Shown: one piece after another, positions 10,520-21,295 of the stretch
How the letters are laid out: the number at the start of each line of letters is the position of its first letter
Numbering within the stretch: position 1 is the stretch's first letter
The notes under the pieces: model-generated
The model's database searches: none
The model's input: only the letters and a program-made list of their open reading frames with translations
Told to the model about the DNA's origin: nothing
Assembly: GCA_030512335.1 (NCBI GenBank)
Contig: JAULSU010000003.1
Coordinates: 5,084,001-5,148,000, forward strand
From: Immersiella caudata
Lineage: Eukaryota; Ascomycota; Sordariomycetes; Sordariales; Lasiosphaeriaceae
Reading direction: 5' to 3'
DNA length: 64,000 nucleotides
Position numbers and translations under genes: made by a program

Positions 10520-12016
10520 AATGCCTAGGAGTTCTGCATTATCTCTACTTCAGACGTCTGACGAGGTCCCAGTTCACCACGCGAACTTTAACAAAGCCCT
10601 CCAAGATGCATTCAAAGTCACCCTGGACTTGGGATACTCGTACCTTTGGATCGACTCGCTGTGCATCCTGCAAGACTCGCTGGAGGACTGGGCCGAGCAG
10701 TGCCTCGCATGGCCGAGATCTATGCCATGAATTCATTCATACTTCATGGGACTCCAACATTTCGGCAACTGGCGTGGCTTCTGGCGAGACCGGCATGTTT
10801 ACACCGGCGGCGAAGCCTGCTTTTTCAAAAGTTTCGTTGGCCTCAGAGGACGTAAAGTGCGTGGTTTGCGAGCCTAGGGATGCGAGAAGGCATCATCCGC
10901 TTAGCTTGCGAGGCTGGGTGGTTCAGGAGCACGCCCTGGTAGGACTCTACGAGCCAGTAGCATGTTGTTAGGCACCTAGCTGACCTAGCCAGTCTCCCAG
11001 GAGCCTCCACTTTGTTCCTGGTGCGGTGTACTTTGTTTGCCGCCAATCCGGACCGTCGAGGCCGCCAGCCCAAATCTATCCCTCTCACCTCATACCGCGG
11101 GAGTTTGACAGCATCGAGACCCATTACGACCTGAAGAAGAGCTACGTCGAGGCATTGACCGAATGCTCACTTGGTTCTCTTGGAACCTCTCCAACACAGG
11201 AACTCTCGCTAAAGTATCGACTGTGCAGTTCGTGGTTTAGAACAAGGATACAGGAGAGATATTCTGGCGGAAAATTCACCGTAGCGACAAACAAGCTTCC
11301 CGCTCTCTCTGATCTAGCCGGGTGTATTTCATCTCCAACTCGGCGGGGAATACTTGGCTGGGCATTGGAGTGCCCGCTTCTTTGACTACTCGTTATGGGC
11401 AACCGAGTCCAAGAGATATGTCCACAAATTCGTCGCACCCACCTGGTCATGGGCTTCTATTGACGGACATGTGTGGTTCCCGCGTTTGCGCACTGACAGT
11501 TACACAGCAATGTCGAAGCTCATTGGGGTCGACATACCACTGGCCAAATCCGATCCTTTCGGTCGAGTGGAGACCGGGTCCTTCATTCGGGTCAGCGGAC
11601 GCGCGATAGCCCCTGAAACAATGCCCATTCCCAACAAGCGAGCTTACTCGGTCAAGTTCCTGATCGATGGAGAGTAATACGTGTTTGGGGATACTCGAAT
11701 CAAAAAGATAAAAGACCTCCAGGACCTGAAGCTAAAGATGCTTTCGCAATCGGTCAAATTCAACAGCTCGATCCATCGCATAGTCCCGATTCTTTCCAAA
11801 AACAACATTGTAGCACGCGATAGAAGAGTGAGCCGGCACACCGTCGTCCTAGGCCTTCTCCTCGAGAAGGTACCAGGCGGCGATGACGCCCGTTTTGTAC
11901 GGGTTGGGTGTTTTGAAATTCGAATGAATTGGCGGGATTCCACCTCACGCGCAGTTGCTGCCTTCAAGAGGGACTACATCTGGAAGCTGCCGATCGAGGA
12001 ATTGACGCTTATTTGA
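10520..12016 (+). pseudogene. HET-domain pseudogene
   Basis: HET-family motifs occur in the correct order but scattered over frames: YLWIDSLCILQDSLEDWAEQ (about 10630-10700), a shifted RMAEIYA (about 10705), RGWVVQEHAL (about 10905-10935), then WFRTRIQERYSGGKFTVATNKLPALSDLAG (about 11230-11320), shifted again to LAGHWSARFFDYSLWA and PTWSWASIDG (about 11355-11465). The frame continues to an in-frame TAA at about 11675-11677 and runs on behind it for 110 codons. Several frameshifts plus a nonsense codon make it a clear pseudogene. It is less similar to the intact 5.3-7.2 kb HET gene than to the RGWxxQE subfamily. Confidence 0.75.
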
Positions 12017-12431
12017 AGCGGCGAAGTGGGTTTCGATTGGTTGGTTTGAGGAAGTTGGAAAGAATGGTAATCACAGATCAGGGACGGTGGTGGCTGGAGC
12101 AAGTACCTAGAAGAATAGATGCTGCAACTTTCTCTTGAAACATGTGCGGGGCTACCCGAGAATGGGTGAGACAAGCCTACCCGGGCCAGTCGCGAAAAGG
12201 GGTGGCGCCGAGCGAAAAGCTCTCACAACTGGGATAGGCTGGGGACGGATGCATGTCTTGTTTCTTGACTCTGGGCGATCAGATCGCCTTCCTCGATCTT
12301 CAGTCTTTCAAGCGAGACCACCTGTCTCGTCAAGGGGTTATATAACCCCAGCGCTTCTCCTCATTACTCAACCACTTTCACTCCCGATCTCCCCTCACCT
12401 CAAGTTTCCCACTGAAACCAAGTCACACAGA
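12017..12431. other. intergenic, GH16 promoter region
   Basis: The upstream region of the GH16 gene. It contains a TATA-like palindrome at 12334-12349 followed by pyrimidine-rich 5' UTR. Confidence 0.5.
12334..12349 (+). promoter_or_regulatory. TATA-like perfect 16-bp palindrome
   Basis: GGGGTTATATAACCCC is self-complementary and lies 82 bases before the GH16 start codon, a normal distance for a TATA box in filamentous fungi. The CT-rich stretch after it fits a transcription start region. Function is inferred. Confidence 0.45.
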
Positions 12432-13492
12432 ATGCACCCCCTCACTTTCTTCCCCCTCTTCCCCCTCGTCCAAGCCTGGAAGCCCCCCAACTACCCCTCC
12501 TACACCCTCCTCTTCTCCGACTCCTTCGCCGGCCCCTCCGGCTCCCTCCCCAACAAATCCCACTGGAACATAATCGACGGCTTCCCCGACATCAACAACG
12601 AACTCCAAACCTACATCCCCGATTCGCGCTACGTCCAACACAGCGGCGGCGAAACCCTCCAGCTCGTCCCCTGGCAAAACAACGCCACCGCCAAGGGATG
12701 GGCTTCGGGGCGGGTTGAGTCCTCCTTCACATTCAAACCCTCTGACGGTAAAAAGACCATGATCGAAGCGAGCATCAGCCTTGGCGATTACCCCCTCCCC
12801 GTGAAGCGCGGCATCGCCCCCTCGTTCTTCCTCCAGGGGGAGCGGATTCGCCGCGGGACGGAATGGCCTGCATGCGGCGAGTTTGATGTCATGCAAGTGA
12901 AGATCGGGCTGGATGAGGACATTGACGGGTTTGGCACGATGCATTGCGATGTGCATCCGGGGGGGATATGCAACGAGCCCAAGGGGCTGCAGGGGGTTGT
13001 GGAGGTGCCGGGGATGGGACACGGGTGGAATCGGTGGAGGGTTGTGTGGGATCGCACGGGCGAGTGTTGGGAGTGTGAGAGGGCGGTGTGGTATTTGAAC
13101 GGGGAGGAATATTGGGCGGTGGAGGGGAAGAAGATTGGGAACGAGGTGGTTTGGGAGGATACGGTGAGGGAGGACATGTTTTTTGTGTTGGGGGTGGCGG
13201 TTGGAGGGGATTGGGTGAGTCTTGTTTACTTTGCCCCTGAGGTGATGCCCCTGATATGAGGGATGCTAACTTTGTGCAGGCTGGGAGTCCGACTGAGGAG
13301 ACGGCGGATGGGTATGGGTCTATGATGGAGGTTGGGTACGTGGCTTTGTATGAATCCACTCATGAAGAGGGACTTGAAAAGGGAGGGAAGGGGTGTTCAT
13401 GCAATGCAGATGGACTCCGGGAGAAGACAAAGGCTGGCGGGATGACGCAGGGAGATAATCACCACGATTATCAGGGGGTTCTCGACTTGTAG
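12432..13492 (+). CDS. secreted GH16-family glycoside hydrolase-like protein
   Basis: About 331 residues in two exons, 12432-13214 and 13280-13492, with a 65-bp intron (GTGAGT...GTGCAG). A signal peptide (MHPLTFFPLFPLVQA) is followed by the concanavalin-like GH16 fold: LLFSDSFAG, GRVESSFTF, and the active-site segment WPACGEFDVMQ, then WNRWRVVWDR and FFVLGVAVGGDW. The end (GSMMEVGYVALYES) matches the usual last strand, followed by a 45-residue Cys/His/Gly-containing tail. The family's catalytic ExDxxE is EFDVMQ here, so the nucleophile and Asp remain but the acid/base Glu is Gln. It may be a weak enzyme or a carbohydrate-binding protein. Confidence 0.8.
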
Positions 13493-13759
13493 GTCGCTCA
13501 TGCATCTGTGTCACTGATGGAAAGTAGCACCTCTTTGTGGACGGCGTCGCGCATTGATAGCTGAGGGTGATGTCTTTGGGCACCTGGCCTAACAGCGGAA
13601 AGATTTTACGTTCGAGCTTCCACAGTTCGCAAGACCTTAGAAACCCAACGAACCAGGATAGAGGGGCCACTTGGGGCCACTGTTGGTCCGCAGTCTCTTT
13701 TTGGACAGCTAAGGGCTCGTAGTCTCTCCAAGATCGGCAGACGCGAGACGAATTTTTTT

Positions 13760-15139
13760 TCAAGCACCTAGCTCTTTGAGCGTGATCCTTACCACCTCCC
13801 TACACTCCCTCAGCTTTCCCTCCACCTCCTCCTCATCAAACCCCCCCGGTAACCACCAAGGCGCAATATTATCCATCAACACTCCCAACCGATGCTGAAC
13901 CATCCACACTCTCTCAGGCATTCCCTTCCGCGGGGTTGGCATCTCTAGCTCCTCTAGTCTGCTCAAATACGCAGCGTATATCTCCTCTGGCCAGTCGCCG
14001 CCGTTGTCGACATAGTCGTTGACGAATTCGTCTGAGGGGGGGAAGAAGCCGGAGAACTCAAAGTCAATCAGGCCTGTGATCTTGGGAGGGTGGTTTCCAT
14101 GGCTGGATACGAGCGTGTTTCGAGGGGAGAGATCGAAGTGGGTGAAGATGAAAGAGTCTGAGTCGGGGCCGGCGGGGAAAAGCTTGGGGAGTGTGTTTTT
14201 TGTAATAAGGTCTGAGATCTCAGGGGCAAGGTCTCTGTTAGGTGCGTATATATCGTTTTGACTGAGCTCGTGAACTTTGTGTTGAAGACGAATGCGATAG
14301 AGGTCGAGAGTGGATGAGATGGGATTTCCAGGGGGGATTCCATCGCCGAGGAGACCCCTTACGATAAAGGCATCGATGGGCCCGGAAGGTCGCGCATCCT
14401 CGTGAGCGAGGTCGATATCGACTGGATCAGCCAGGCTGCTGGAGGAGAAGAGGAGGTTGCCGCAATTTGAAGTGTGGGGGATCTTTCTTCGCCAAGAGGC
14501 AACCATATCGGCCAGTTGCGTGCCGAGGGAGGTCATGGCGGGGGCGTCCAGAGTCAGGGACGAGATGGGCTCGCCTGGTACTCTCGTCATGAGAATCCAT
14601 CCTGGATATCCCACCTCTTCAATAGGAATGGGGACTTGTTGACACGTTCCGTAGTCTTCATCCGACGAGGGCATGGTGATGGTGTGTCCGATTTCAGACC
14701 AGGCGATGATCCTCGGGACTGGTAGATCGGGGCAGTATTGTTCGAGAATTCGAAGACTGGAAACCTCGTTTTGGATCTTGTCTGAGCCGAAGAATCGCCC
14801 GTTCACCTTGAGCACCAGCTCTAATGGAGACGTGGTCGACCGTGCCACCGACAGAAAGTAGATCCTGTTGTTGAACGAGTTTCCGGACGGAAGCTGGCTC
14901 ACTGATAGAAGTTTCCTGTGCGGGTAGATGGCGGCGAAGATGGCTTCGATGTGCGATATCGGCAGCTTGATGCCGAAAATCGGGTGATGAGGGGGAGTTC
15001 CCGGCCGAAGGCCCCCTGACTCTAATTGGGACATGGCGAAAGAGTTACCCTTGGTTGGTCCCCGGTGTTGAGTCGAAGCCAGATTTTGTTGGGGAAAGAC
15101 TTTATTTGCCAGAAGGAAGCGGTGCATATGCGCATACAT
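13760..15139 (-). CDS. APH-family (aminoglycoside phosphotransferase-like) kinase
   Basis: A single-exon protein of 459 residues, or 424 if the in-frame ATG at 15034 (MSQLESG) is used; the latter gives a more usual N terminus. It belongs to the large fungal APH/choline-kinase-like family with unknown small-molecule substrates. The ATP-site lysine region is LVLKVNGRF. The catalytic loop is HFDLSPRNTLV (HxDxxxxN) and the metal-binding segment is LIDFEFSG. All are intact. GYPGWILMTRVPG matches the family's hinge. The gene converges on the GH16 gene with a 267-base gap. It is probably cytosolic, as no leader or membrane segment is seen. Confidence 0.82.
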   Translation of the reverse strand: MYAHMHRFLLANKVFPQQNLASTQHRGPTKGNSFAMSQLESGGLRPGTPPHHPIFGIKLPISHIEAIFAAIYPHRKLLSVSQLPSGNSFNNRIYFLSVARSTTSPLELVLKVNGRFFGSDKIQNEVSSLRILEQYCPDLPVPRIIAWSEIGHTITMPSSDEDYGTCQQVPIPIEEVGYPGWILMTRVPGEPISSLTLDAPAMTSLGTQLADMVASWRRKIPHTSNCGNLLFSSSSLADPVDIDLAHEDARPSGPIDAFIVRGLLGDGIPPGNPISSTLDLYRIRLQHKVHELSQNDIYAPNRDLAPEISDLITKNTLPKLFPAGPDSDSFIFTHFDLSPRNTLVSSHGNHPPKITGLIDFEFSGFFPPSDEFVNDYVDNGGDWPEEIYAAYLSRLEELEMPTPRKGMPERVWMVQHRLGVLMDNIAPWWLPGGFDEEEVEGKLRECREVVRITLKELGA

Positions 15140-15789
15140 CTGGCTATTGAGGAGCCTGGAGTGTCTGGCATTTTCGCTGATGGAGATCCCCCGCCTTTAC
15201 CCGGCTTGGCCGAGTGAGTCAAGTTCACGTCTCCACCGTGTGCAACAACCTTATTTGTGGTACCTGTGGAGGTAATTGGCGAAGAATTTTGGCGGACAAA
15301 ATTTCCTTTCCTTCCATCGTAGCTGCAGACAGCTAGTGGCGATGCAAAGACTCAGCTGAAAATGCACCGTCATGGAGCAAAGCGCTCCAACTGACTAGTA
15401 GCATTCATCTTCACTCACCAAGGTCATGCGTGTCCAGCGGGCCGATGCAGCCACACTGCAGTGCTTGTCTCGATTGAGCTAATGGTCGTCACGATTGGGC
15501 TCGGGCCGCATTTTCAGCTGATTCTATCCAGCCACCGCTGCTGAGAACAGCTCGCACCTGGAGCAAATCATCCGGGACATTGCGAGGCGAATTGATGGGT
15601 ATATCATGGCCTGTTCCTCCCTCCTCGAAATTTAGGAAGGAGTACAGTTGGCACCAATCTACCTCTTGCCTCCGTCGATCCCACCCGAAAACTCCCTCAG
15701 CCCTCCCTCATCACTCATCGTGCACTGTTCCGTCCCCTCCCAACCCCAAGTCATCCGATCACAGGTGACATAGGCCCCACCCGAACAAA
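15140..15789. other. intergenic, divergent promoter region
   Basis: A 650-base gap between the start of the APH-like gene (minus) and the small helical protein (plus). Both probably have promoters here. No further elements are recognised. Confidence 0.5.
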
Positions 15790-16206
15790 ATGGACCGTCT
15801 GATCACCGCAACCCAAGACGCCAAGGCCGAAGCTCTCCGCAAAGAACTCAAGAAGATCAAGGACAATTACACAGAGTACGACAGCAACATCAAGCACGAA
15901 CTAGAAGAGACCAACAAGTCTTTACCCGCAGACAAGCAACAGCCCGTGGGCGGGCTGGACGACCTCGCCGGCAACATGTACGCCGGGTTGGATGCCATCA
16001 GAGTGGGGAATAAATGGGGCTTTGCGAATTCAGTGTATCAGGGCAACAAGGGCATCTGGGCGAAGAGCGCCACGGTGCGCTTCAACTTGGCAACGTTCCA
16101 GTATGCGAAGAATGGAAAGAGTGGAAAGGCTGCTGAGCTTTCTGCTGCGTTTGCTAGGGTTAGCGCTACCATGGGGGATCTGGACCGGGCTATGTTGGAG
16201 GTGTAG
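15790..16206 (+). CDS. small charged helical protein, unknown function
   Basis: A 138-residue single-exon protein with the ATG in good context (CAAAATGG). The first 45 residues are highly charged and predicted helical (KAEALRKELKKIKDNY, then IKHELEETNKSL), and could form a coiled coil. The rest includes GGLDDLAGNMYAGLDA and NKWGFANSVYQGNKGIW. There is no signal peptide or membrane segment. I do not recognise a named family. Composition and length look like a genuine gene. Confidence 0.65.
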   Translation: MDRLITATQDAKAEALRKELKKIKDNYTEYDSNIKHELEETNKSLPADKQQPVGGLDDLAGNMYAGLDAIRVGNKWGFANSVYQGNKGIWAKSATVRFNLATFQYAKNGKSGKAAELSAAFARVSATMGDLDRAMLEV

Positions 16207-16337
16207 GCGTGCATGTGGATTCGGATGAGGCCTTCAGCTGCCACCAAGTCCGCAGACTACATAGGTGTCATTCGGACTTTGGAATAAAAGTGATAATGTA
16301 TCTCGTATTTTACCTATGCTCTATCCCTCCGATAGCC

Positions 16338-18399
16338 TTAAATCTGAGCACGGCGCGATAGCCAAAAAATGCGGAGGCAGACTGGTACGTAGTAAAAAGC
16401 CACAAGTAGCAAGGCGAGGCCAGAAAGTTGCGCTAAAACATAGGTCATCATGGTAAAGAAGACGAATAAAAAAGCACCGAGGCCGTAAGCTGCTATCAGG
16501 TTGGGAGCCATTGGCCTATCCTGTTTTTCCGCAAGAAATGGGAAGACTAGATAGGACGACGGCCCGCCTGGGATCAGTCCAATCAGAAGCACCGAGCAGG
16601 TGCTGAAGGGATGATAAAGGAGAATGAGCATAATCGAGGACATCATAAAGTTGAAGGCTCTTTCTTTCCACTGCAGTCTTTCCGAGAAGAAAAGGGCTGT
16701 GAGGTATAGAACTTGGGCAAATGCTAGGAGTATCGCGGGGGGCATGTGCTTTTTATCTCGGTATGCCGTCTCCATTATTTCTTTGATATCGGATACCGTC
16801 CCCTCGGTTCCCGATTGAGATATAGCATTGTTTACGCCCGTAGAGGTGTGGCTGTCATCTTGCGAGTGAGCCGTTGATGGAGGTGGCAAGGTTTGCAACA
16901 AGATGCTGCCATGGCTGCTCGGGCTTGGTGACTTGCTGGTCGTGCTCGGCAGAGCCACCACGGCCTGCACCGTCATGACGATGGGCCCGAGAAGAAGAAA
17001 GACTGGGAGAATTTGACCGAATCCCCAATCATCATCTTCAACCTCCACTGACAATCTAGCCTCCCTCAGTTGGAACGTGCCCCAAAGGGCCGACACCACA
17101 AGCCAATAGACCTAACCAGATACCGGTAAGCAAGGATCCCGGGGGTACTTTATCTTCGAACGAAACAGAAATTTGTAGCGGACTTACATCCGAGACGTCA
17201 GATGAGAGGATATCGGCGTATAGTTTGCCAACCAGGTAGACTGCCATCAAGGGTCGCACAGTCAGCCATTCTCTCCTCAACAATCGCACAGGAGAAGGCT
17301 GCTCCTGACGAATTTCGTCGTCCGCTATTATCCACCCCAGGAAGGCCACGTAGCGTCGACTGGCCCTTCCCCGGACCTGGTTCCGGAACCCACGAGACAG
17401 CGACGGTATCAATTTGATCGACCGAGTAAAATAACTGAAGAACAGAAGGAGACTAGATAGGATGGCCGATTCCAACGCCGCAGAATCATTAAACGACCCG
17501 GGATGACGGTCTCCTGGCTTCTCGTCAAAAGCCTTTATTGTCGCGTAGCTTTTATCATAGAGCGCCCTACCAATCCCTGGCTCGAAATAACAGCGGGCGT
17601 TGGAAGCGGGATCGGCTGCGGTTGGCTCCTGCGCCGTCCAGTTAAAGAATGCCGTCGGGGCTATGGCGGGAAACAGGGCGAGCCAGAGCACTGTCATAAA
17701 GAAGAGGCGCACGTTTCGCTCTCCGCGGTGATGATTCAGGTAGCCTCTCAGCACTGTGAGACAGGCAACATGCGTTAGGTTGGATAACCACGCCAGATAC
17801 ACGACCAGTTGCCAGTGGTAGGCTGACACATAGCAGAACAGACCAATGTAGCCACTGAGAAGGATGCCGAGGCCTGTGAGTATTTGGACATCACAAAGAT
17901 GCCCAGAATTGTCTGCATCATGAAGGTCAGTATCGATACGAATGGTCACGTAAGAAGGGACGAACCGTTCTAAAGGCATTCCCCCATCTCGACCTCTTCG
18001 AGGACTGCTGTCTGGACCAAGAGTACACCCTCTTGGACGCCCAGCCGTCACGCAGGCGGGAGCCAACAAACTGGCCGACCCATCGGATACTCTCAATCAC
18101 AAACTTGTCGATCGGGTTTGGTGCAAAGTCATCGTCCGCATCGTCCTCTGAGTTGCCTGGGGTCCAATAGGGGCTTTTGAGAGGATCCAGCGCCAGGAAA
18201 TAATACAGTATGACCAAAGCCACTACGGACCAAGCGGTTCCCACAAAACCCACAAATACCTGTCAATTTCACATTAATATTCACTGAAATAACAAACCTC
18301 ACAATCGGTCAGCGTAAAACTTACCCCCGTACCCCCTATATCAGGATTGGGCTGAAGTTCTCCTGCTTCTTCAAAGCAGTTGAAAGAGAATCGTGACAT
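16338..18399 (-). CDS. fungal polytopic membrane protein (SDxQxxTG family), probable frameshift
   Basis: A multi-pass membrane protein of a fungal family of unknown function. Exon 1 is 18325-18399 (MSRFSFNCFEEAGEL...NPDIGGTG). Exon 2 starts at 18259 (VFVGFVGTAW). A later exon from about 17920 to 17188 holds VQILTGLGILLSGYIGL and AYHWQLVVYLAWLSNLTH. The last exon is 17111-16338 and ends RRAQI. Introns 18260-18324 and 17112-17187 splice cleanly. Around 17895-17935 no good model joins exon 2 to the next exon: the frame reads GIFVMSKY while the expected continuation VQILTG is one base off. The family normally has a Ser-Asp pair here. A small deletion or an unusual donor is possible. About eight hydrophobic segments are present. 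Confidence 0.6.
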
Positions 18400-18842
18400 T
18401 GTTGCTGAGTGGAAAACGAAGTGCGGGAACTTGAAGGAGAGGGGAAACTGGGAGATCTAATCAGCTCCAGGGCCGCCACCCCTTTTCAGCTTTGCTTTGA
18501 GAGTCTTGGCAACCCTTATTCTTTCGTGTCGTGGCGTTTTGCGCTAACTTGGTTGAAAAGATGTTTGCATGCCCCGCAGAGCGTCATAGTCAATGAGCGT
18601 CCAACTTCGTTGCTTTTCCTGCACATGAACCATCAGGGCGCTTAACATTTTTGAAGAGACTGAGAGCCTCGCCCAACTAATTGTGCCACATGTTTGCCAT
18701 CGGTTTTGGAGCGGCGGTGATAAAACCTCCTAGCTTAAGTTCTTAGTCGACCGCTTCCATACCTCCTCCTCCTCTTCCTCCTTGAGCTCTGGGTCCCACG
18801 TTCCAGGCGCTCCCTGGAATGAGCTTCGATTCCCTTCAATGC
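18400..18842. other. intergenic
   Basis: Upstream of the membrane protein gene and downstream of the leucine-rich pseudogene. Nothing recognised. Confidence 0.45.
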
Positions 18843-20188
18843 TCACCAAGTTGAGAAACACAACTCCAATTTCCTCTCCAGCAACTCTGCTACATGCGCG
18901 TCGGCGATGGCGTATTGACCCTTTTCACACCCATATAGACGGAGTGACTCTATCTTTGGGGGCACTGCATCAACAAGTCGGTAGTTAGCCCATAATCTCA
19001 AGTTCTTCTGCTTGGGGAATGTGTCCTTGTAGCCTAGCAGCAAACCAATTCTCTGGAAACATGTCAGTCTCTCTCCTTCGTCGCCAAGGATCGATGAACT
19101 CACAATGCTGAGATGTGTCAAAGACTCAAACTCATTCAACCGCCCAACAGACCACGAAGGGTACTCCCTCACGCTCTCCCAACCACCCCCTTCTCCACCC
19201 TCACCCTCACCCTCCGCTTCCACATTGCCATCAAACTCCTTGCTGACACTCGCATCAGGATCCAACCTCCTCAACTCCCCCCTCCACTCATACAGCCACT
19301 TCCCCAACGACACACGGCTCACAGTCCAACACCACCCATCCACATTCATCAGCCCAAAAGTCGAGTACTCCAGCTCCTCCAAAAATGTGGAAAGTCTCAA
19401 AATGGAGCTAACCACCCTCCCTAACACATCACAATGTCCAATGTGTACCTTTGTAATACCTGACATGCCCTTTGGGAAAGCTTCATAGTCGTCGGCCTGG
19501 TAATCTTCCAACCCCTCCAACAACAGCGTTCCCGTGGAGGGGGAGTCGGTCAAAATATTTGAACCACTGCACATCTCGGATACGGTCGTAATGTCTCTCA
19601 TCCTCGCAGTTGACGGGGTGAAGCTGAATCGTTTCGAGCTTCTGCAGATGAGATCTGGGAAGTAGCCCAGAATTGTTTGCCTCGGGGGAGCGACTGAGAG
19701 GAGGTTCACGGATGACGTTGAAAAAGCGGAGGGTGGTTAGGTTGGGCAGGAGGGAGAGGAGGAGAGTTGCGATGGTGGCGTTGTAGTCGGGGTGTGTCTT
19801 CGCAGAGTCCAAGCGGGGATGCTTGGTTGGGCGGGATCCTTTTTGGCCTGTGGTTGGGTATGGGGATTTCTTGCGGGCTTCGAGGGCTTGGAGCATGGCG
19901 GTGGTGGTGTCATTGTTGTGGCCCAGGCTGCGAGTGTACTCTATGATGGAGCGGTCGACGTCATCTGAGTTGTCGGATACGGGAGGAGTTGTGTCGGTGG
20001 GGATGGAAGGGGGGTGGGCTTGGTCTGGTGTAGGGGTAACGGTGACGGTCCGGAAGATCGATGATGAGCTCCGTGACGGTTTTTGCGGCTTCGGGGGTTT
20101 TGATGTACGCAGCGATGAGAGGACAGCATGCGGCGATGTCCTGTTTCGTCACCACTAGGATCCTCTTGAATACTGGGACTTTCGCCAT
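18843..20188 (-). pseudogene. leucine-rich/F-box-like hypothetical gene with two frameshifts
   Basis: The ATG at 20188 opens MAKVPVFKRILVVTKQDIAA, which continues to IIDLPD near 20060. The coding signal then moves one frame (TVTVTPTPDQAHPP, DDVDRSIIEYTRSLG, LLLSLLPNLTTLRFFNV). Near 19540-19560 it moves again (from FKYFDRLP to LLLEGLEDYQADDYEAFPKG). The rest contains leucine-rich segments (ILRLSTFLEELEYSTF, LTHLSIV), an optional in-frame 51-bp intron at about 19051-19101, and ends ELCFSTW. This composition is common in fungal F-box/LRR-like proteins. No introns explain the shifts, so the gene is broken or mis-assembled. Confidence 0.5.
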
Positions 20189-20442
20189 GTTGTCAATCGG
20201 TATCTGAGGAAGAACAGGTTAATGCTTTGTTTGCTGGTTTTTGTGGCTCATGGTCACAATGCTATTGTGGTCGTAGCAAACATTAAGATGGCCCAGCTGA
20301 GGTCGTTGAACCCCTTTTCGAACGTGGACTGAGGCACATGCAACAAAGTAGAACAGCCATTCTATTACCCATCGCTATATGCCCAAACGCCAAAGCTCGC
20401 CGGTAGACATGCAAGACCAACCCCAGATATAGCGTGAACTCA

Positions 20443-21295
20443 TTATTTCCTCCAACCGGTGACGTGCACGGTATGATAGGCAGGTGGCGGTTGGTATCCC
20501 GGCGGTGGTCCGTGGTAAACGGGCGCGACGTGAACAGGCGGATAGACTGGGGCTTGTGGGGCGACAGGGTGATAGGCAACTGGTGGTCGTGTGGGAGCGT
20601 TGTTTCCTCCGCGGCTCTTTCGTCTCCTGATCGTAACCCACACTCCGATGATAGTTGCTACTGCCGAGACGCTGCCGATTATGATGCCGATGAGCTCCGC
20701 TGTGCTCAATTTGTCCTCTGAAGAATGTTAGTTTGGGGAGAATAACATGAACCGATCTTGTACGCACTTCCACTCGTAGACTCCTTGGCGGTACCGTCAT
20801 TGGAACCAGAACCAGAACCAGAACCAGAGCCTGATCCAGCACTGGAAGATCCTCCGCCACTTCCTCCACCCGATGCAGTGCCCGATGTGCTTGTTCCCGT
20901 ACCTGTCGCCTGGGGATTATTGGACGCACCTGTCGTGGTTTGCGTACCGGAGCCTGCCGCGCTTGGAGGATCTGGCGATAATGCGACACCCAAGACTTCG
21001 CATGTCATAACCTGAATTTCGCGAACAGCTTTTGGGCATGTGTCAGAAGCAATGGCCAAGAAAGGGCAAAAGGCGTTGAGAACTTACAAGCGTACCCCTT
21101 TCCGCACTCGGATTGCAGGCAGCTGACGAAATCGGGATCATCGTAAGCGAAGCAATAGCAATCCATCGTGTCACACTTTATCGCCGCTCGGTGTTTTGGC
21201 GCACATGTGTCTTCGCACGTCTTGCTACCGAGTTGAGCAATGCCGAGCGTGGCGGCGGTCAGCCCCGCGGCCAGGATTCTGAGGAGTGGCGACAT
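20443..21295 (-). CDS. CFEM-domain cell-surface protein with one membrane segment
   Basis: Predicted 247 residues in three exons: 21088-21295, 20768-21028 and 20443-20717, with introns of 59 and 50 bases and consistent phases. A signal peptide (MSPLLRILAAGLTAATLGIAQ) precedes eight cysteines in CFEM order (TCEDTC, KCDTMDCYCFAYDD, CLQSEC, and a last TCEV). The acceptor after CCCAAAAG gives exactly eight; a longer exon would add a ninth. Then come a Thr/Ser/Gly linker with a GSGSGS repeat, a single membrane helix (LIGIIIGSVSAVATIIGVWV), a basic stop-transfer (RRRK) and a Pro/Tyr-rich cytosolic tail (PPPGYQPPP). CFEM proteins bind haem or act in adhesion and host interaction; the cytosolic tail suggests sensing (inference). 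Confidence 0.8.

Noticed and set aside
12423..13022. 199-codon minus-strand frame over the GH16 gene
   Set aside because: Gly/Glu-rich antisense shadow with no homology features.
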